64,000 bases of DNA from Flavobacterium sp. RSP15 (GTDB taxonomy: Bacteria > Bacteroidota > Bacteroidia > Flavobacteriales > Flavobacteriaceae), in NCBI RefSeq assembly GCF_003968755.1, contig NZ_RYDL01000004.1, positions 166,499 through 230,498 on the forward strand, read 5' to 3'. Each line of letters opens with the position of its first letter. Position 1 is the stretch's first letter. Positions 9,167 to 18,934 of this stretch are shown here, in pieces. Made by a program: the position numbers and the translations under genes. The notes beneath the pieces were generated by a model. It had not been told where the DNA came from. It searched no databases and saw only the letters and a list, made by a program, of their open reading frames with translations.

Positions 9167-12100
9167 ATGATTGATTTGATTAATTGGGAAAATTTAAGAC
9201 CGTATAGTTCTACACAAAACAAAAGTTTTGAAGAATTATGCTTTCAAATATGTATAGAAGAGTATCAATCAATGGGTACTTTCGTCCGAATTGATGATAG
9301 TGGCGGCGGTGATGGTGTAGAATATTATTTGGAGTTTCCAAATGGTGATATATGGGGTTGGCAATGTAAATTTTTTGGAAGATTTGATGAAAGTGGTAGA
9401 AAAGAGCAAATTAAAAAATCATTACAAACTGCTTATATTAGACACAATTCTAAATTAAAAAAATGGGTTTTATGTTCTAAAAACTCAATGACAAATGATG
9501 AAAAAAAATGGTTAGATGGTATTGGAAGTTTAGTACATAAAGGAAATAATGTATTACCAGTTGATGCAGATATCATAATAGATCATTGGGGTGATAGTAT
9601 TTTATTAAACTATTCAAGAAAATATCCAAGTATCCATAAATTCTTTTTTACGGATAAAATTTTAGATGAAAATTGGTTTCAAGAAAAGTTTGATTTGGTA
9701 TATAATTCAAATGTTATTAAAACAAAATATTTAGATAATCTTCACACAAAGGGCGATGTTGATGATTTTGTTATAAGACATATTGGAGGAAAAGAGTTAG
9801 TTGCCATAATTGAAAAACAAGAGAGTGATATTGATATTGAACATTTTCTAAAAGAGTATAATGCGAATATTAAAAGCATAAAAGATAATAAAAACAAATT
9901 TGAGTTTAATGAAATCTATGATGAAATAAAAGGATTTTTATTTTCAAATAATTATGATCTTATAGTTCAAGACGGTGTAAATTTAATTAATGAAATTAAG
10001 GATTATTTAATACTTGACAACCATAAATTATCGACTGCACTTAATTTGAAAATTGATAATTATAAAAATAGATTTAGAGATTTTTATGAATTATATGTTG
10101 AGTATAAAAATGTAGAAAAACTAAAATCTATTCATTGGGATAATGAAGAATTAGAGACAAATAAAGAAGCAAAAATTAAGATAAAGGAATGCAGAGAAAC
10201 CCTACTTGGCCCATATTTTACTATTCGTAATTACGATTATTATTTGACGATTTTTGAAGAACTTCGTTCTTTGAAAAATAATGAAATTCATATATCTGGC
10301 GATGCTTCAAAAGGTAAAACTCATATTTCAGTCAATATTGTTAAAGAACATTTAGAACGAAAAAAACCAGCCATATTTATTTTTGGTAAAAATTTAAAAA
10401 CGGAATTACCGTTAAAAGTACAATTAAGAGATATTCTAGATTTACCTACAGATTGGAGTTTTAGTGATTTTTTGAGTGTTTTGAATATATCTGGAAGAAT
10501 AAATAATACAAAAGCAATTTTGTTAATAGATGGCTTGAATGAAGCAATATATTGGAAAAGTGTTTGGGGTGATAATTTAGAAGAACTCATTAATGAAATA
10601 AGAACAAAATTCCCAAACATTCTAATAATTACCACTTTTAGAACATCTTATAAAAGAGAATTATTTTCTAAAGGTTATTTTAATTATTCAGAGTATTATA
10701 ATTCAAAAGAAATACAAGTTAATGGATTTAGTCATTATAATATAAATGAAGCAATTGATAAGTATTTTAAGCATTACAATATAAAACTTGAAAATCATTC
10801 TGGAGCATTAAATAGTTTTTCTGAACCACTTTATTTAAAAATATTTTGCGAAACAAAAAAAGGACAAACAGTATCTTTTCAAAATGAAGATTTATTCGAT
10901 GTTTTTGATGAATATCTAATAAAATGCAATCAAAATATTACTCTAAAATTAAATTATGAGTTAAAATTCAATAAGAAATTTTCAATAAATATTCTTGAAA
11001 AAATTTCTAAACTATTATGGGATAATAGTAGTAGAGAAATAAATTTTGACTTTGCGACTAATAATATAATTACTCAAGAACAGCTGTTGGTTTTTGAAAA
11101 AGAAGATCTTCTAATTTTTAGAGATTGGAACAATGTTGAGGTAATTACTTTTACATACGATTTGTTAAGTGGGTATTTAATAGCTAAAACTATAATTGAT
11201 GAAATAAAGACCGTTGATGATATCAAAGTGTTAATAGTTTCAGAAAAATTTAAAAATGAACTTTTAATTAGAGAAACATTTCATCCATTATTTAATGATA
11301 TTTTAAGATGTTTCTGTGTTTTAGCAATAAAAAGATTTGGCTTAGATTTCTATAAACTTGGTGAAAATAAAATAGTTGACGAATATATTTTAAATTCAGT
11401 TTTTGAGGTTAATAGAAGTACGATTATAGAAAACAAAGATTTTGTAATTAATATAATACACGAAAATTTCAAAAACATAAATAAACATAAACTGATATAT
11501 GGATTATTTCAAAGCACATATTTAGATAATCAACATCCGTTAAATATTCATTTACTTTCTGATTTACTTTTTGCTATGAAAGTTTCTGATAGAGATTTAA
11601 GTTGGTCAGAATACAATAGAATGAATAATGGAAATTATGATAGAGGATATAAAGATTTCATAGAAGGTTTTCAGATTGCTTGTGAAAGTAAGAAAGTATT
11701 AAAAACAGATAAAGTCCATTTGGCAGCTAAAAAAATTATGTGGTTTCTTACTTCAACCAATAGGGAATTAAGAGATTTATCAACACGAGCATTGTATTAT
11801 TATGGTAGAAAATGCCCAAATCAATTCCTTGAATTAGTTGAATATTCATTATCTATAAATGATCCGTATGTATGGGAAAGAACTCTTGCATCGTTATATG
11901 GTGTTGTATTAGCAAAGTACAATGATTTGAATGATACTAATTTTAAAGAGATTGTTCTTCCATTAATTGTAAATAGATTATATGAGTTAATTTTTAAGAA
12001 AGACGCTCCATTTTCAACTACTCACATTTTAGCCAGAGATTATGCTTCAAAATGTATTGAAATTGGAATTAAACACAAAAAAGGATCATTAACGCTTATA

Positions 12101-13447
12101 GAAATTAAAAACACAAAAGCACCTTATAAATTTGGAGGGAATCGTAGTCCTAAAGAATTTAATTCTTCAAAAGAAGAAGGCATTTCATCCGAGCCTATCA
12201 GTATGGATTTTAGTAATTATACAATTGGTAGAATAGTTAAAAATGGTCATTCTTACTCAAATCCTCCAGAGAAGAAAAAAGTACGCAGACAAATTTATTG
12301 GCGTGTTTTTAATCTTGGTTGGAACAAAGCACAATTTGATAAAGTGGATAATCGAATTAGAGAAGATAACTACCGTAGTTCACGCAGTGAACAACCAAAT
12401 ATCGAGAGATATGGTAAGAAGTATTCTTGGATTGCTTATTTTGAAATTGCAGGATTGCAAAGTGATAAAAACTTACTTGATAATGACTTGGAAAGATTTA
12501 GACTATCTGATGCAGATATTGACCCAACTTTTCCAATAAAACAAAAAAACAAAAAGTTTGTTGTGAAAGATTATCTTGGAGATAGAAACTTATCATTAAT
12601 TGACTGGTACAAAGATGGAGGGAAACCTGATGTAAATGAATATTTAAAAATTGAAACCCTACAAAAAAACAACGGCAATTGGATTTGTTTAGATGGTTTT
12701 ATAGTTCAAGAAGGCAAAAAAATCCATAGAGAAATTTTCTCGTTTATTAGAGGTTTGTTGATAAAAAATGATGATTACTACGAAGTTGTTGAACATCTTA
12801 AAAATATAGATTTAGGTGGAAGATTTTTACCCGATGTAAGATCAAATTATTATTCTTTTGCCGGAGAATTATATAGTATTGAAGATTCAACGGTAGAAAA
12901 CTTATGTGAATTAAGATTTGAGATTAGTAGAAAAAAAGTAAAAGTTAAAAAAGGCGAACCAGGTTATTTTCATAATGTGTTTTTTGAAGATAATGAAATC
13001 AAACATTCATTTCCAAAGTTTGTAGAAACGGATAGAATAATTTCAAAAGAATACGAAGTTTTATTACCAGTAATGTCATACAATTGGGAAGGATACCATA
13101 GTAAGTTAAATGATGCTGGGCACGAAACTATTGTTGCAAGAGAATTAGCAAATTATTTAAAATTGATTGACAAACCCCAAACATTTAATCTTTGTGATGA
13201 AAATGGTAATTTAGCATCACAAAACATTAGGTATCATAAAGATTACAATAACAACCATCATTTTGTTTATTTAAGAGAAGATTTATTAGATAAATTCCTT
13301 TTAGAAAATAATTATAAACTAATTTGGGCAATATGGGGAGAACGACAAGTAAACTTTAAGGATTGGGATGGACGCAGAAAATTTCATTCCGATAATGATA
13401 TTTCCGATTTACAAATTTTTAGTGAAGTTATCGAATACAACAGCTAA
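9167..13447 (+). CDS. Mrr-like nuclease fused to STAND NTPase (Avs-like)
   Basis: The 1,426-residue protein begins with a restriction-endonuclease-like Mrr domain: D49 in SGGGDGVEYY and the Q66-C-K68 pair in GWQCKFF fit the PD-(D/E)XK core (D, then QxK). After a helical linker, residues about 340-720 form a STAND P-loop NTPase: Walker A GDASKGKTH near residue 379 and Walker B AILLIDGLNEA near 450. The long C-terminal part (about 730-1426) has helical segments followed by a basic region and is probably the sensor; no clear TPR consensus is visible by eye. Nuclease-STAND proteins of this size are known antiphage sensors (Avs family), in which phage protein binding triggers oligomerisation and DNA cleavage. 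That role is inferred here. The next gene is a trypsin-like protease, as in AVAST type I neighbourhoods. The gene is more AT-rich than the flanking sugar loci. Confidence 0.85.
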   Translation: MIDLINWENLRPYSSTQNKSFEELCFQICIEEYQSMGTFVRIDDSGGGDGVEYYLEFPNGDIWGWQCKFFGRFDESGRKEQIKKSLQTAYIRHNSKLKKWVLCSKNSMTNDEKKWLDGIGSLVHKGNNVLPVDADIIIDHWGDSILLNYSRKYPSIHKFFFTDKILDENWFQEKFDLVYNSNVIKTKYLDNLHTKGDVDDFVIRHIGGKELVAIIEKQESDIDIEHFLKEYNANIKSIKDNKNKFEFNEIYDEIKGFLFSNNYDLIVQDGVNLINEIKDYLILDNHKLSTALNLKIDNYKNRFRDFYELYVEYKNVEKLKSIHWDNEELETNKEAKIKIKECRETLLGPYFTIRNYDYYLTIFEELRSLKNNEIHISGDASKGKTHISVNIVKEHLERKKPAIFIFGKNLKTELPLKVQLRDILDLPTDWSFSDFLSVLNISGRINNTKAILLIDGLNEAIYWKSVWGDNLEELINEIRTKFPNILIITTFRTSYKRELFSKGYFNYSEYYNSKEIQVNGFSHYNINEAIDKYFKHYNIKLENHSGALNSFSEPLYLKIFCETKKGQTVSFQNEDLFDVFDEYLIKCNQNITLKLNYELKFNKKFSINILEKISKLLWDNSSREINFDFATNNIITQEQLLVFEKEDLLIFRDWNNVEVITFTYDLLSGYLIAKTIIDEIKTVDDIKVLIVSEKFKNELLIRETFHPLFNDILRCFCVLAIKRFGLDFYKLGENKIVDEYILNSVFEVNRSTIIENKDFVINIIHENFKNINKHKLIYGLFQSTYLDNQHPLNIHLLSDLLFAMKVSDRDLSWSEYNRMNNGNYDRGYKDFIEGFQIACESKKVLKTDKVHLAAKKIMWFLTSTNRELRDLSTRALYYYGRKCPNQFLELVEYSLSINDPYVWERTLASLYGVVLAKYNDLNDTNFKEIVLPLIVNRLYELIFKKDAPFSTTHILARDYASKCIEIGIKHKKGSLTLIEIKNTKAPYKFGGNRSPKEFNSSKEEGISSEPISMDFSNYTIGRIVKNGHSYSNPPEKKKVRRQIYWRVFNLGWNKAQFDKVDNRIREDNYRSSRSEQPNIERYGKKYSWIAYFEIAGLQSDKNLLDNDLERFRLSDADIDPTFPIKQKNKKFVVKDYLGDRNLSLIDWYKDGGKPDVNEYLKIETLQKNNGNWICLDGFIVQEGKKIHREIFSFIRGLLIKNDDYYEVVEHLKNIDLGGRFLPDVRSNYYSFAGELYSIEDSTVENLCELRFEISRKKVKVKKGEPGYFHNVFFEDNEIKHSFPKFVETDRIISKEYEVLLPVMSYNWEGYHSKLNDAGHETIVARELANYLKLIDKPQTFNLCDENGNLASQNIRYHKDYNNNHHFVYLREDLLDKFLLENNYKLIWAIWGERQVNFKDWDGRRKFHSDNDISDLQIFSEVIEYNS

Positions 13448-13547
13448 TAATTCATTACTGTATTATTACATTTGAAAAACTAAAAATAGAATAAATACGA
13501 TAACCTTTCTCCCCCACGAAATAAAATTCGACGAAGTCAACCCGAAA

Positions 13548-13562
13548 ATCGCAAATCTGCAA
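13548..13562. repeat. 15-bp direct repeat, copy 2 (upstream of protease gene)
   Basis: Same ATCGCAAATCTGCAA as at 8988-9002. It lies in an open but start-less stretch (about 13480-13600, ending PKIANLQYIMDKLKQTNYV) that looks like the tail of a lost gene and whose stop overlaps the protease start codon. Confidence 0.5.
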
Positions 13563-13593
13563 TACATTATGGACAAACTTAAACAAACTAATT

Positions 13594-14382
13594 ATGTATA
13601 GAGACACCTGGAATAATTGCCATTCCTCAATTTGTTCTATTAGCTTTTTAAATCAGCAAGGAATTAGGATTGCTTCTGGCACTGGGTTCAAAGTATCCAG
13701 CTATCTGGTAACAAATAATCACGTATTCAATGCGCCAGGAGCTATAAATGTTGAATTGAAATTCGTAAATGAAGATGGACACACTGCACTAGCATCTAAA
13801 GTTATTTCATATTTAGAATTTCAAAACAGACTTCAAATAGGAATGCCTGAAAATAGTTGGGACTATGCAATTCTAAATCTTAATGATAATGAATTTAGAA
13901 CAATTCCCTCGTTAACTCTTGCTGACAGCAATACGATTCGAATCGGTCAAAGAGTCGCAGTTTTAGGCTATCAATTTGACCAAAACAATCTATCAATTAA
14001 GCAAGGAATATTATCATCACGGCATACAAGAGCAGAAGTCAAATATCTGCAGATTGATGCAAGCGTAAATCAAGGGAATTCGGGTGGACCATTAATCAAT
14101 ATAGATAACAATAGAGTAGTTGGAATTGTTACTAGAAAACATACTGGATTAACAAATGCATTTGATGATTTACTTAAAAGCTTTGCAACAAATATTAAGG
14201 CATTAGAAGTTTCTAATCAAGGTGGAAGTGTAAGAATTTCTGGTATTGACCCAGTGGAAGTTTTAATAATTAGTCAAAATCAAATGAAATCAACAGCTGA
14301 AGAATTAAGGCGTTCTGCAAATGTTGGTATTGGCTATGCCTTCGAATTAGACGAGATAAAAAGCTTTTTTGACAACCAATGA
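13594..14382 (+). CDS. Trypsin-like serine protease
   Basis: The 262-residue protein has the chymotrypsin/trypsin-fold triad in order: His43 in LVTNNHVF, Asp90 in SWDYAILNL and Ser163 in NQGNSGGPL. There is no signal peptide, so it should act in the cytoplasm, unlike DegP-type enzymes, and no PDZ domain follows. The C-terminal 60 residues (after GIVTRKH) are a short helical tail. It lies 146 bases after the Mrr-STAND gene. In AVAST type I systems a trypsin-like protease is encoded next to a STAND NTPase, so an effector or partner role is plausible. Alternatively it is an independent effector-associated protease. The catalytic assignment is solid; the system assignment is inference. Confidence 0.85.
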   Translation: MYRDTWNNCHSSICSISFLNQQGIRIASGTGFKVSSYLVTNNHVFNAPGAINVELKFVNEDGHTALASKVISYLEFQNRLQIGMPENSWDYAILNLNDNEFRTIPSLTLADSNTIRIGQRVAVLGYQFDQNNLSIKQGILSSRHTRAEVKYLQIDASVNQGNSGGPLINIDNNRVVGIVTRKHTGLTNAFDDLLKSFATNIKALEVSNQGGSVRISGIDPVEVLIISQNQMKSTAEELRRSANVGIGYAFELDEIKSFFDNQ

Positions 14383-14493
14383 TAGCCATATAAATGACTG
14401 AATTTATTTAATTCTCATAATCATCACAGCAATCTTTATATTTACTCCTTTTAAAATTTAAAATTAAACCATTCCAAAAGTTCAAAGAAAACT

Positions 14494-14949
14494 ATGAGTA
14501 GAATACTTAAATTCAAAGAAAAGATTAAATCGTATTTAGGAGAAAATGAATAAGATGCTGACCTGATAAGTTGGATAAATACTCAACCGGAGCTTGATCA
14601 GCCAGATATTTTAACAGCTCTAAATTCTCTGCTTTTAGAAAATTTCGACATCAAACCTGATGTAGATAGAGAGGAAGTATTAGCAATAATAGATGAAAAA
14701 ATTGAAGAATTTGTAGAATCCATACTTGACAAAAAACTCCACGAATCTTTATTTAAGATGGAAATGGAGGAAAGGATTACTGACGAAGAAACTTTCGGAT
14801 ATTATTTAGACTTTACCAGACAAGAAGTCATAACTAGAATTGTTTCCAATCCCGAAAACCAAGAAAATTGGGATCTTGCTCAAAAAATTATTAATATGGA
14901 AAAAGATTCAGGATTTTACAACCCTGACAATTGGAAAGCTATTATTTAA
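14494..14949 (+). pseudogene. Small unrecognised gene interrupted by an in-frame stop
   Basis: An ATG at 14494 opens a frame that hits TAA at 14551-14553 after 19 codons and then continues open in the same frame to the TAA at 14947-14949. Read through, the product is about 151 residues, acidic and helical (EEVLAIIDEKIEEFVESIL and EERITDEETFGYYLDF are typical). An internal ATG at 14758 could still give a 63-residue fragment. The single-codon lesion suggests recent loss or a stop that is suppressed or a sequencing error. I do not recognise the family; position after the protease suggests it was part of that module. Confidence 0.55.
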
Positions 14950-15117
14950 AAATTTTAACAAACGGTTATGTTTCTACCTTAAAACAATCGACAAATCTTG
15001 AAACTAAAGTCCCAGAAAGATTATAGTTTTTTTGCTTCCAAAATAATCAAAAACCAATATAAAAATTATTCAAAAAGCATTTTTTTCAAAAGAAAATCTC
15101 GTGCAAAATCACGGGCA
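14950..15117. other. Gap without recognisable gene
   Basis: AT-rich DNA between the broken gene and the left inverted repeat. I see no gene, RNA or clear site in it. Confidence 0.5.
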
Positions 15118-15751
15118 ATCAAGCGGTCTCTCTGCGGTCGTTCTCTTTGTTCCGTTCGGCAGCTCCAGTCGGTCAACCTTACAGTTTTATAAGAACATTT
15201 TTTTGAAATAAGCAATTATTATTTCAATTCATTAGTTAGGTTTCCCTCCATTCCGCAGACACTTCACAGCACTAAAAAAACAGCAGTCCCGCTACAAGAA
15301 AAGGCGGGACAACTGTTTTTTTTGCACTGTTACGTTCCTCATCTTCACACGTTCTCTACCCTACGTTCGGCAGGGCTAGTACATCCACAATACCGCTTCA
15401 TTCCGTTACACTCCGCAGGCTCCGTTTCACTGCATTCCAGCAGTATCATGTCTGTCGCCCTTTATTTTTTCAGCGGTTGCTCCTTCGCACAGCCATCGGG
15501 GTTGGCGCCGTTCCGTGAAAAACGTCACGTTGCCCTAAATCAAGGAACACCTGCGGCTGTCTTCTATTTTTTTCCCGCCGTTTCACGCTCTTCTCCCTTC
15601 ATTTTGCGTCTCGTTCCTCGCCAGCTGCAATTCTCGGCTTCAGGCGGCTGTTCGATTGCCGCAACCCCGCCACTGCGCTCCTCGATAAATAATGATTTCC
15701 ACTATCGCTACAATCATCATTTTCTGCGGTGCTTGGGGGTGTTTGATTGCC
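15118..15751 (+). repeat. Left copy of a diverged ~600-bp inverted repeat
   Basis: This GC-richer block aligns along its length with the reverse complement of 22736-23330. Shared blocks include AAGCGGTCTCTCT, TTTGTTCCGTTCGGC, CACTTCACAGCAC, GTTCCTCATCTTCACACG, TTTTTTCAGCGGTTGCTC, CGCACAGCCATCGGGGTT, GGCTGTTCGATTGCCGCAAC and TGCGGTGCTTGGGGGTGTTT. Open frames inside it are broken and not shared between copies, so I treat it as noncoding. Similarity may resume weakly in the poly-T tract near 15930-15975. The neighbouring DUF6943 gene suggests it comes from a conjugative element. The remaining 15752-15988 holds poly-pyrimidine DNA and no gene. Confidence 0.85.
15275..15320 (+). terminator. Hairpin with T run inside left repeat
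   Basis: GTCCCGC (15286-15292) pairs with GCGGGAC (15304-15310), extended by AACAG/CTGTT, followed by eight T. The right repeat has a different hairpin at the equivalent place (23202-23236). Confidence 0.7.
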
Positions 15752-15988
15752 TTGCGAGAGAAACGAAGCAATCACAACAACGTCCCCAGAAAAACCTCAA
15801 CAAGACGATAGTGCAATTTCTTGAAAAGAAAAAGAAAAAAATCCAGTAAACATAGCATCCATTCCTCACTTTCAGTCGGTCGTTCCTCCCTCCATTTTCG
15901 TTCGTCATTTCTGCTGTTTTAGTGGCTTTCTTTTTTTCTCTTTTTTCTTTTCAAAAAATTAAGGTCGAATTTTTAAAACCAACACGCC

Positions 15989-16408
15989 ATGCCGAATTTC
16001 ATTATTAAAACACACCAAAAAAATACAGTTTATAAAGGAAACCAAATCTTTATTCTCAACAAAGGGATGAATAGTGGTAAGCCTCAAAAAGAACCATTCC
16101 CCAATAGTTTTGTAATACTATTTCAAAATGAAGGAGATACCGAAACAGTATACTGGTTGGCTTACAGTTTATGGAAAGCAAGATTCTGGCACCAATCTCT
16201 GGTTGGGTCCGCAATTCCTTTTTTACGAATTGACGATTTCAAAAAAAATTTTAACTCAAAAGTAAATGAAATGCTGCAGGAACACGAGCAGCACAAAAAA
16301 ATTATTCAAGCTTTAAAAATACTGAAATTTAATGAAGAACAATTTCACAAAAACATAAAATTGATTAATGATCTAAGAAAAGCTATGTTGCGCAATTATT
16401 GCAAATAG
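15989..16408 (+). CDS. DUF6943-type protein of conjugative elements
   Basis: A 139-residue cytoplasmic protein. The N-terminal pattern MPNFIIKTH...IFILNKGMNSGKP and the C-terminal EEQFHKNIKLINDLRKA match what I remember of the DUF6943 family, small proteins carried in Bacteroidota integrative conjugative elements. The biochemical role is unknown. It stands alone immediately inside the left repeat, so it is the best marker that the segment descends from a mobile element. No promoter or terminator is obvious; the following 16409-16746 gap is AT-rich and holds only a candidate promoter. Confidence 0.7.
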   Translation: MPNFIIKTHQKNTVYKGNQIFILNKGMNSGKPQKEPFPNSFVILFQNEGDTETVYWLAYSLWKARFWHQSLVGSAIPFLRIDDFKKNFNSKVNEMLQEHEQHKKIIQALKILKFNEEQFHKNIKLINDLRKAMLRNYCK

Positions 16409-16712
16409 TCTGACCAAACTTGTCACGCTTTTAAATACACTATAAGTCCTATTTGATTTCACATTATAGATAAATTGATCAAAATATTATAAGCACTTAT
16501 CTGTAATTGAAAAAAATCACGAATTTTTATTAAAAAGGTGTTCCATAAATAGAATACTAATACGGTATTTGTTTTACTCAAATCAATGCAAGCACAAAAT
16601 AGTAACTATCGGAATGTTTTTTTATTTACCTGTTCAATTAGAAACCTGGTTAAGTTTAAAAACGTTTAGGATAAGTTAACGTTTAGATAATCCTGTTGCG
16701 TTACTGTTGATA

Positions 16713-16720
16713 TATTTTTG
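16713..16720 (+). promoter_or_regulatory. Candidate Bacteroidota -7 box
   Basis: TATTTTTG fits the TAnnTTTG consensus and lies 26 bases before the endonuclease start. A TTG at 16696-16698 is closer than usual for the -33 element, so this is a weak call. Confidence 0.3.
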
Positions 16721-16746
16721 GCCCGATAAAAACCACTTAAAAAATT

Positions 16747-18555
16747 ATGAAAAAAATTAAATTATTATTTAGCATTGTCCTTTTTGGGCTTATAGCTAAT
16801 TCTTGTGCAACCGAGGAACTCGTTTATTCCATTCCCAAAACTAAAAATTCAAACCAACTTTCAAAAATTTACACCGGCTTTCCTGAAACATTTGAATCAG
16901 GAAGCAAAACTTCTTATGTTGCGGCAGATGTAACTTTACCAACAGGTATCTGGAATTTGAACGATGCGTTAATAGGTACCCTTTCTGGCGACAGAAAAAA
17001 CGGTGCTAAGTCAATTCGTATTCGAAACACGGGAACTGTTACAATGAAGTTTAATAGTATTAACGGTGCTTCAAGTGTTTCTGTTTTACATGCAAAGTAT
17101 GGAACTGATGCTTCAAGTTCATGGGAACTTTGGTATTCCATTAACAGCGGAAGTAGTTGGACTAAAACAGGAGGTACGATTACTACATCTTCTTCCACAT
17201 TGCAAACTGCAACATTTCCAATGATGATAAATGGAAATGTTCGTTTTGAAATCAGAAAAATATCAGGCGGCACTAACCGTATCAACATTGATGATATCAC
17301 TATTGACGATAATAATGTTTCTGTTGGTGGTGTTTTTCCTGAAACATACGAATCAGGAAGTAAAACCTCTTATACTCCTGCTGCTGTAACGCTTTCTACA
17401 GGGAGCTGGTATTTTGACAATGCATTAATAGGAACATCTGCAAGCGATGCGAAAAGTGGTACTCAATCAGCAAGGATAATCGACACCGGTAAAATTACGA
17501 TGCAGTTTGATGTTACAACCGGTGCTTCAAGTGTAGATATTAAACATGCTACATACGGAACTGATGATTCCAGCACATGGGAACTTTGGTATTCCAACAA
17601 TAGCGGCAGTAGCTGGACTCAGACAGGAAGTAGCATTACTACTTCTTCTACTACATTGCAAACTGCAACTTTTCCAATGATTGTTCAGGGAAATATTCGT
17701 TTTGAAATCCGTAAAATTACTGGAACAGCTATTCGTATTAACATTGACGATTTTTCGATTACAGCTTACAATGGTACAGGAGGAAGTGGTACTGGTGGTG
17801 TTGATGGAGACCACATAGCTATGGGTAACCCTAGTGGTGCAACTACTGATATAACCAATGAAAATAATTATTTAATGGAGAAAGTGCAGTATAAACTTTC
17901 ATACAATCGTTCGAAAGCAACTGCTAACTGGGTAAGCTGGCATTTAGATCCGTCATGGACAGGAGCTGCACCACGCCAGGATGATTTCAGAGCTGACACT
18001 ACCTTGCCTTCAAGTTGGTATCAGGTAGGTTCTACAAGCTACTCTGGTAGCGGTTTCGACAGAGGTCATGATTGCCCTTCGGCTGACAGAACTTCTTCTG
18101 TTGCTGATAACTCTGAGACCTTCCTAATGACGAACATGATTCCTCAGGCACCTGTTAATAACCGACAAACCTGGGCTAACCTCGAAGCTTATGGCAGAAC
18201 ACTTGTAAGCCAAGGTAATGAAGTCTATATAATTATGGGATGTTATGGTGTTGGTGGAACAGGTTCTGCCGGCAGTGCAAACACAATTAATAATGGCAAT
18301 ATAACTGTTCCAAGCAATATTTGGAAGGTACTTGTTGTACTTACTCAGGGTACCAATGATGTTGACAGAGTAACTACAAGCACTCGTGTAATTGCAGTTA
18401 ATACTCCTAATATAAACACTACAGGAGCATGGGGAACCTACCGTACAAGTGTAGATGCAATTGAAGCCGCAACAGGATATGATTTATTGAGTAATTTGTC
18501 TACTTCAATTCAGTCAACTATTGAAGCAACGGTTGATAACGGACCAACAAAATAA
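16747..18555 (+). CDS. Secreted DNA/RNA non-specific endonuclease lipoprotein
   Basis: The 602-residue protein has a lipoprotein signal (MKKIKLLFSIVLFGLIANSC, Cys20). Residues about 45-188 and 194-345 are two near-identical beta-rich repeats, each starting F-PET-ESGSKTSY and ending with NIDD; they look like a duplicated adhesive or carbohydrate-binding module and are joined by a GTGGSGTGG linker. The C-terminal 240 residues are a NUC1-type endonuclease with the catalytic FDRGHDCPSADR motif and the downstream MTNMIPQAPVNN asparagine motif. It should be anchored on the outer surface or outer membrane and degrade nucleic acids, for nutrition, biofilm DNA or competitor DNA. It has its own promoter-like box and terminator, so it is monocistronic. 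Confidence 0.92.
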   Translation: MKKIKLLFSIVLFGLIANSCATEELVYSIPKTKNSNQLSKIYTGFPETFESGSKTSYVAADVTLPTGIWNLNDALIGTLSGDRKNGAKSIRIRNTGTVTMKFNSINGASSVSVLHAKYGTDASSSWELWYSINSGSSWTKTGGTITTSSSTLQTATFPMMINGNVRFEIRKISGGTNRINIDDITIDDNNVSVGGVFPETYESGSKTSYTPAAVTLSTGSWYFDNALIGTSASDAKSGTQSARIIDTGKITMQFDVTTGASSVDIKHATYGTDDSSTWELWYSNNSGSSWTQTGSSITTSSTTLQTATFPMIVQGNIRFEIRKITGTAIRINIDDFSITAYNGTGGSGTGGVDGDHIAMGNPSGATTDITNENNYLMEKVQYKLSYNRSKATANWVSWHLDPSWTGAAPRQDDFRADTTLPSSWYQVGSTSYSGSGFDRGHDCPSADRTSSVADNSETFLMTNMIPQAPVNNRQTWANLEAYGRTLVSQGNEVYIIMGCYGVGGTGSAGSANTINNGNITVPSNIWKVLVVLTQGTNDVDRVTTSTRVIAVNTPNINTTGAWGTYRTSVDAIEAATGYDLLSNLSTSIQSTIEATVDNGPTK

Positions 18556-18644
18556 TTTTTATTGAAATCAGGGTATTAAAAATCCTCGTAAGTTTTTAAG
18601 GCTTCTGAAAAACATACCTTATTACAATAAAGAGTTGCTTTTAG

Positions 18645-18696
18645 AAAAAACGCTTGTTACGGATCTTTAAGATCCTATTACAAGCGTTTTTCTTTT
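18645..18696 (+). terminator. Rho-independent terminator of endonuclease gene
   Basis: AAAAACGCTTG and CAAGCGTTTTT form a long stem around an inner GGATCTTTAAGATCC hairpin, followed by TCTTTTT. The stretch from here to 18864 holds no gene. Confidence 0.85.
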
Positions 18697-18864
18697 TGTA
18701 GCTATTTTTATTGTAAAATTTATTTCGCAACATTTCTTCAAGTGGCTAATTCTCGTTGCTATTTTTTTTAAAAATTGGTTGTCTCTTTTAATTAACATCT
18801 TCTGTAACAATTAAAAATAATCTTTTTATTTTTCGCCACGATAATTAACTGCAAAAAATAAACT

Positions 18865-18896
18865 AAAAAAAAGCCTGATCTCACGACCAGACTTTC
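18865..18896 (-). terminator. Terminator of the minus-strand DUF5675 cluster
   Basis: On the minus strand AGTCTGGTC pairs with GATCAGGCT around a GTGA loop, followed by eight T. It lies 38 bases after the holin-like gene. Confidence 0.8.
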
Positions 18897-18934
18897 AAAT
18901 AAATTCGAGAAAAGGTTACCAAGCCAAACTCCAA

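Noticed and set aside
15322..15849. A 175-residue open frame in the left GC-rich repeat
   Set aside because: The frame is not kept in the inverted copy at 22736-23330, its composition is that of the repeat, and several other frames are equally open. Treated as noncoding repeat.
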